Below, one piece after another: positions 5,132 to 9,295 of a stretch of DNA of 9,295 bases (position 1 is the stretch's first letter; each line of letters begins with the position of its first letter). Both the position numbers and the translations under genes were made by a program. Location: NCBI GenBank assembly GCA_030622295.1, contig JAUXGI010000025.1:1-9295 (forward strand), read 5' to 3'. Below the pieces are notes generated by a model. That model did not search any database. It was not told the origin of the DNA and was given only the letters and a program-made list of their open reading frames with translations. This stretch comes from Planctomycetota bacterium (lineage in GTDB: Bacteria; Planctomycetota; B129-G9).

Positions 5132-6919
5132 ATGGTTTCAGCACGGGACATAAGGCCTGAACACATTACGCTGAACAGACTGAGCCCCCACAAGATCGTG
5201 GAGATGGCGGTTGCGGGCGGGCTTTTGCTGGGAGTATATGCGTTCTTCGGCACGCTGGAGCAGCTGTGGATGGACTGGAACAATCCATCGATAGACAGAA
5301 CGTATAACATGGCCATCCCAGTCTTCTCGGCGATATTCGTGGCGCTGAAATGGCGGCGATTAAGGACCACGCCCATAAGGGCGACGCTGTGGGGGCTGCC
5401 TCTTGTTTTTCTGGGCATCGGGATGAGGCTTCTGGCGGAACCCGGACAGGTTGATTTTCTGAAGTACTGTTCACTGGTGGTTCTGTTCGCCGGGTTGATA
5501 TGGAGCCTGCTGGGAACAAAGATGTTCAGGGAGTTGCTGTTTCCGATTTGCTTCCTGTTGTTCATGGTGCCGGTGCCGGACCCGGTTTATCAGCGGATGT
5601 CGGTACCGATGCAGAATCTGGCCGCGAAGGCGGGATTTTACATATCAAAACTGCTTGGAGTAAAGGCGACCTTGAGCGGGCGACAGCTGACGATAACGGC
5701 CCTGGATCCGCCCTTGCCTCTGGCAGTGGCGGATGCGTGCAGCGGCATGAAATCTCTCCTGACGCTCGTCGCGGTGGCGGTGGCGTTCGCGTATATCACC
5801 CGTCGGGATTTGCCCACGAGGATATTTATCTCTCTCAGCGCCGTGCCCATAGCAATCATAATGAACATGCTGAGGGTAGCGGGAGTGGGAGTGCTGGCGA
5901 TTCACTTCGGACGGGAGGCGGCAACGGGATTCACACATTGGGCGCAAGGCATTGTTTTCTACATTGTGGAAATAGCGCTGCTTTTCATGGAGGGGGCGTT
6001 GATTTCCTGGATTTTCGGCAAGCCCGCCGTGGAGATAACACGGGCGGCGCCCAGGGACAACCCGGGCGAAGCAGAAATCCCCTGCAGGGCACGGTTTTCG
6101 ACGGTAGGAATTGCCTGCATGGCCATCATGGTGCTATTCGTGCCCGCGCTGTATCTTTACAACGGGCAGGTAGGGTATCTCACGCGGGGCCTGGAGCCGA
6201 AGGTTCCGCTGGAGCAATTCGCCCGGGGAGAAGAGACGAGGGCGCCTGATGCCAGAGAGAATGAAAAGGAATTGTCGCGCACCGATATGGAACTCAGAAT
6301 CGAGGAGGACGGCGTCCAGTATATCGGCTTTGAGAGCGAGGTGAGAATTGACGTCCTTAAGGCGGCGGAAGTGGACGCACACGTTAACGTGCGTTACTAC
6401 GAGTGCAAATTGAACACAAAGCCGGAGGACATCCCAAAACACGATCAGAACTGCGTCCTCGCTTACGTGGCATTTCACAAGAGCGCATCGAAGGGCATCA
6501 ATCGGGGGGCGATACACTACCCCGACCAGTGCTACCCCGGCGGCGGATACAACACCGCCGAGACGGCGGTGGTCAAGATAAAGACCCCGGGTTACTGCGG
6601 AGGCGAGACCGAAATGGCCAAGTCCATCTTCTACAACGACCGGGGAGTCTGGCTGCTGGTTTACTACCACATGAACAACAACGGCCGGGACGTGGTGGAC
6701 CGTTCGGCCGGGAAGATTGATAACTTCTGGAAATTATTGCTGGGACAACGCACGGGGTATCTGGCACAGGTCCAGTTCTCCACGACGATCGGGGCCGGCT
6801 CGCCGTGGCCCGGCGGCATAGATGAGGAAAAAATACGCAAGGCCGAGGAACGTCTGCAGAGGTTCTGTCCGGTGTTTCTGGAAAAACTCAACAGGCACCT
6901 GCCAGACCCGGTGAAGTAG
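5132..6919 (+). CDS. Exosortase fused to a C-terminal EpsI-like domain
   Basis: This membrane protein probably cleaves and transfers secreted proteins that carry a C-terminal sorting signal, in the manner of EpsH/XrtA exosortases. Counting from ATG 5132 (595 residues), the exosortase part (about 25-305) is a bundle of hydrophobic helices. It holds the three family signatures: Cys203 in VADACSGMKSL, Arg248 in AIIMNMLRVAGVG, and His269 in TGFTHWAQG. A linker and another helix (about 323-343) lead to a soluble C-terminal domain (about 345-595). Its HYPDQCYPGGGY, with His462 and Cys467, matches the conserved CYPG region of EpsI (DUF3485-type) proteins. Exosortase-EpsI fusions are known, XrtD-type enzymes being my recollection, but I cannot assign this one to a named subfamily. 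The start is uncertain. ATG 5132 lacks a clear ribosome site; ATG 5009 has GAGGAGGG almost touching it, which would add 41 residues of poorer codon character. The neighbouring kinase/regulator pair and TPR gene fit an exosortase locus. Confidence 0.9.
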   Translation: MVSARDIRPEHITLNRLSPHKIVEMAVAGGLLLGVYAFFGTLEQLWMDWNNPSIDRTYNMAIPVFSAIFVALKWRRLRTTPIRATLWGLPLVFLGIGMRLLAEPGQVDFLKYCSLVVLFAGLIWSLLGTKMFRELLFPICFLLFMVPVPDPVYQRMSVPMQNLAAKAGFYISKLLGVKATLSGRQLTITALDPPLPLAVADACSGMKSLLTLVAVAVAFAYITRRDLPTRIFISLSAVPIAIIMNMLRVAGVGVLAIHFGREAATGFTHWAQGIVFYIVEIALLFMEGALISWIFGKPAVEITRAAPRDNPGEAEIPCRARFSTVGIACMAIMVLFVPALYLYNGQVGYLTRGLEPKVPLEQFARGEETRAPDARENEKELSRTDMELRIEEDGVQYIGFESEVRIDVLKAAEVDAHVNVRYYECKLNTKPEDIPKHDQNCVLAYVAFHKSASKGINRGAIHYPDQCYPGGGYNTAETAVVKIKTPGYCGGETEMAKSIFYNDRGVWLLVYYHMNNNGRDVVDRSAGKIDNFWKLLLGQRTGYLAQVQFSTTIGAGSPWPGGIDEEKIRKAEERLQRFCPVFLEKLNRHLPDPVK

Positions 6920-6953
6920 ACATCCGTCACCATATTCGTAGACCGATACCATC

Positions 6954-6958
6954 AGGAG
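6954..6958 (+). promoter_or_regulatory. Ribosome binding site fixing the TPR protein start
   Basis: AGGAG lies nine bases before ATG 6968 and is the clearest ribosome site in the window. It sits in the 48-bp gap after the exosortase stop. No terminator or convincing promoter is visible in that gap, so the two genes probably share one transcript. Confidence 0.7.
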
Positions 6959-6967
6959 CAACAAGTC

Positions 6968-9295
6968 ATGAAGCGAAGCACAGGCATTATCCTGAGACTG
7001 TTGATAGTCGTAGGCATCATGGGTCTTATGGCCGTCGCGGTGTATTTTATCTTGAAGGGGACAACGCTTAACGAGTACGAATACACGGCGATGGGCAAGG
7101 AGGCGCTTGAGAAGGCGGAGAAATTGTTCGAGGACGCCGAGACCGCCACCGGGGAGGGCAGGCTTGCGGATGCGGAGGCCGCCAGGGAGATGGCGTGGGA
7201 GGAACTCGAGAAGGCAAAGGAGAACTTCGGTCAGGCTATCGAAGTGAAGCCGCAGTGGTTCCCGGCGCACTTCGGCCTGGGCAAGTCTTACCTCCTCGAG
7301 GCCGAGAACAGCATGGATGATCAGGGAAAGGCCTACGAGGCCCTGAACAACGCGAGGAGAGCGTTTGCCGACACGACGAAGTATTATCCCCTGCACATGG
7401 GCGCCGCCATTAAACGATGCGAGATATTCGACAAGTACTTCCACGACCCCGAAAAAATGAGCAACATTGCGGAGGGTGCCCTTCGGGTGCAGGAAAAGAA
7501 GAAGAAGGAGGATCCCGCGTACGCCCTGGACGACGCGGCGGAGAAGCGCAATCTGGAAAACAGGTTGCGCTACTACCTGGCCAGGGGTCTGATGGAGGTG
7601 GCCCGGAGAAAGTCAAGAATGCTCGCCGCCGGTGGCAGCGAGGACCTCTCCACGCAAGAGAAGATATTATCGTATGCTGAAGTGGCGGCCGATTTCAAGC
7701 GCAGCGCGGAGGTGTACAGACAACTGGCCGGAGAGGAAGAACTGCCCAAAGAGTTGACGCTCCGCGAGGCCTACCTCAATCCTGGAAAGATATATCTGCA
7801 GATGATCGACGTCATCTGGCAGGTCTATCAGGCGAAACAGTATCCCCCGCTTCAGTTCGATGAAATGGACCCTGCCCAGGTGCAGAAGGCGAAGAGCACT
7901 CTTGCGAAAATCGGCGTTCTGAAAGATCCTGAAGCCCCCGAGTACGAGGGACTCAGCACCGTTCTGGAGGAACTCGGCAAGAGCGCTGATGAGTATTTCG
8001 GCAAGGCAAGGCAGTCTTCCAATAAAGAAGATATGGAAAAAACACTCCTGGAGGAGGGAACGGCGAGATGCCTCCACGGGATAACACCGCCGGACGCGCG
8101 CCCTCCTACGCTTCCCGGCGAGCAGATCCTCGACGCCGCCATGAAGGATGAAAGCATAGCGAAAACGGAGACCCTCTACATCGAATATGCGGGACTGCTG
8201 ATGAGACTGAAGAAAAGGGAAAAGGCGGGAAAGGTGTTAAAAGAGGGACTGGAAAAACTACAGTCCCCGGCTATGCACCTGGAGTCGGGCAGGTACTACA
8301 TGCAAAACGGAAACCTGGAGGACGCAGAGAACGAAATAACCGCGGCCCTGAAGGCGGATGGGGAGAACGAAGAGATACGCAACGAGTTGGCCCATCTTTA
8401 TCTGGCGATGGGCGCTCTGGAGGATGCACGCGAGCAATCGAAGTGGCTCCTGGACAGGGACCCCGACAACGGCGATTACCTCATCCTTAGTGGCCGCATA
8501 GAGTTGAGTGACGGCGAGTTCGAAGAAGCCCAGAGACAATTTGAGAAAGTCTATGAGAAGGGACCGCAGTGGCAATGGCGCGGCGCGTACCACCTGTCCA
8601 CGCTCTACCACGCCCGGCGAGACTGGGCGCGTACCGAGGAGTATCTGAACAAGGCCAAGCAGACCGGTTGGCCAAGGCCCAAGGTTTACAGCAGCCTGGC
8701 CGTTCTGCTTTACAACAAGGGGGAAATCAGAAAGGCCCTGGAAGTGTGCAGAGAGTACGTAACGCAATCACAAAACAGGAATATCCCCTTGCAGCCGCGG
8801 GTACTGGAGATAATGGCACAGTGCCAGGAAGCCCGTGACGACAAGAAGGGCGCTCAAGAGACATACGGGAAACTGGCAACTATCGGCGGCAATCCTTACA
8901 GAATGGCCATGGCCGGCATGCTGCTGCGCGGCATCACCACCATTGAGGAAATAGACGGCGCGAAGATATCATTCCTGCAGATAATCAAAAGCGAAAAGCA
9001 CCTGCCCCCCTGGGAGAAAACCCTGGGCGCATATTACGGTCTGGCCCGGTGCGAAATCCTCAGAAGAAAGGAGAATCGGTACGCAGAGGCGATAAAGATT
9101 CTCGAACAGCAGGTTTTGCCCATCATCCAGGCCATAAATGAAGAAGCGGAAAAACGCGAACCAGAGGACCCCTTTGTGCAGGAAGCAAGGGACAAGTACA
9201 AGATATGCCTGCTGCAGTTGTATGATTACTACAAGGAAAGAACCCCCACCAACAGTGAACGACTAATCTATCTTGTCGATAAAATGCGCGAGATA
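6968..9295 (+). CDS. Membrane-anchored TPR-repeat protein, 3' end missing
   Basis: An uninterrupted reading frame of 776 codons runs off the right edge without a stop. The N-terminus is MKRSTG followed by a single hydrophobic segment (about residues 7-30). No lipobox cysteine or obvious cleavage site follows, so it looks like a signal anchor with the rest outside the membrane. The remainder is highly charged and helical. A degenerate TPR-like stretch lies at about 80-115 (ENFGQAIEVKPQWFPAHFGLG). A clear run of TPR units starts near residue 400 and continues to at least about 640, for example LESGRYYMQNGNLEDAENEI, then LAHLYLAMGALEDARE and LSGRIELSDGEFEEAQRQFE. TPR domains assemble protein complexes. 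Next to an exosortase the closest known parallel is PrsT of PEP-CTERM loci, but PrsT is a lipoprotein, so this is an analogue at most. Its partner may be the polysaccharide export machinery; that is inference. The codon pattern is consistent throughout and I see no frameshift. Confidence 0.88.
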   Translation, partial: MKRSTGIILRLLIVVGIMGLMAVAVYFILKGTTLNEYEYTAMGKEALEKAEKLFEDAETATGEGRLADAEAAREMAWEELEKAKENFGQAIEVKPQWFPAHFGLGKSYLLEAENSMDDQGKAYEALNNARRAFADTTKYYPLHMGAAIKRCEIFDKYFHDPEKMSNIAEGALRVQEKKKKEDPAYALDDAAEKRNLENRLRYYLARGLMEVARRKSRMLAAGGSEDLSTQEKILSYAEVAADFKRSAEVYRQLAGEEELPKELTLREAYLNPGKIYLQMIDVIWQVYQAKQYPPLQFDEMDPAQVQKAKSTLAKIGVLKDPEAPEYEGLSTVLEELGKSADEYFGKARQSSNKEDMEKTLLEEGTARCLHGITPPDARPPTLPGEQILDAAMKDESIAKTETLYIEYAGLLMRLKKREKAGKVLKEGLEKLQSPAMHLESGRYYMQNGNLEDAENEITAALKADGENEEIRNELAHLYLAMGALEDAREQSKWLLDRDPDNGDYLILSGRIELSDGEFEEAQRQFEKVYEKGPQWQWRGAYHLSTLYHARRDWARTEEYLNKAKQTGWPRPKVYSSLAVLLYNKGEIRKALEVCREYVTQSQNRNIPLQPRVLEIMAQCQEARDDKKGAQETYGKLATIGGNPYRMAMAGMLLRGITTIEEIDGAKISFLQIIKSEKHLPPWEKTLGAYYGLARCEILRRKENRYAEAIKILEQQVLPIIQAINEEAEKREPEDPFVQEARDKYKICLLQLYDYYKERTPTNSERLIYLVDKMREI

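Noticed and set aside
4753..5565. Minus-strand open frame of 270 codons across the repeats and the exosortase start
   Set aside because: It covers structured non-coding repeats and the antisense of a clear exosortase helix region, has no ribosome site, and has no family resemblance.

Overview
The window reads as part of the chromosome of an uncultured Gram-negative bacterium with GC-rich DNA, very probably one that makes exopolysaccharide. The key evidence is an exosortase gene. Exosortases are known from Proteobacteria, Verrucomicrobia, Planctomycetes, Lentisphaerae and related envelope-bearing phyla, not from Gram-positives. The proteins alone do not fix the phylum; a PVC-type or deltaproteobacterial relative is my guess.

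The layout is two divergent operons separated by about 480 to 650 bp of non-coding DNA. The leftward operon (4483 down to 1) starts at a near-perfect sigma70-type promoter at 4527-4500. It encodes, in order, a multi-membrane-segment sensor histidine kinase with a GAF-like domain, an NtrC-type sigma54 activator, and the first 248 codons of a GT39/ArnT-like membrane glycosyltransferase. The genes are tightly packed: 4 nt lie between kinase and regulator, and a 4-nt TTGA overlap joins regulator and glycosyltransferase.

The rightward operon starts from a candidate promoter at 4964-4992. It encodes a fusion of an exosortase (EpsH/Xrt membrane transpeptidase with Cys, Arg and His catalytic residues) with a C-terminal EpsI-like domain. 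A membrane-anchored TPR protein follows and runs off the right edge.

The divergent intergenic region holds a 13-bp CAATTG double palindrome overlapping the kinase -35 box, an inverted repeat, a possible rightward promoter, and two tandem 95-bp repeat units. The two units differ by five transitions, all in the central segment. Each carries a GC-rich hairpin followed by T residues, and a hairpin-T5 of the opposite polarity follows the second unit.

As a system this resembles the PEP-CTERM/exosortase loci with PrsK/PrsR two-component regulators, an EpsI partner and a TPR protein (PrsT). It differs in three ways: EpsI is fused to the exosortase, the TPR protein has an uncleaved-looking N-terminal anchor rather than a lipobox, and the kinase has an NtrB-like H-box. 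A plausible model is that the kinase/activator pair switches on sigma54-dependent export or polysaccharide genes elsewhere, the exosortase cleaves and transfers tagged secreted proteins, and the glycosyltransferase and TPR protein support surface glycan assembly. No sorting-signal substrate lies inside the window.
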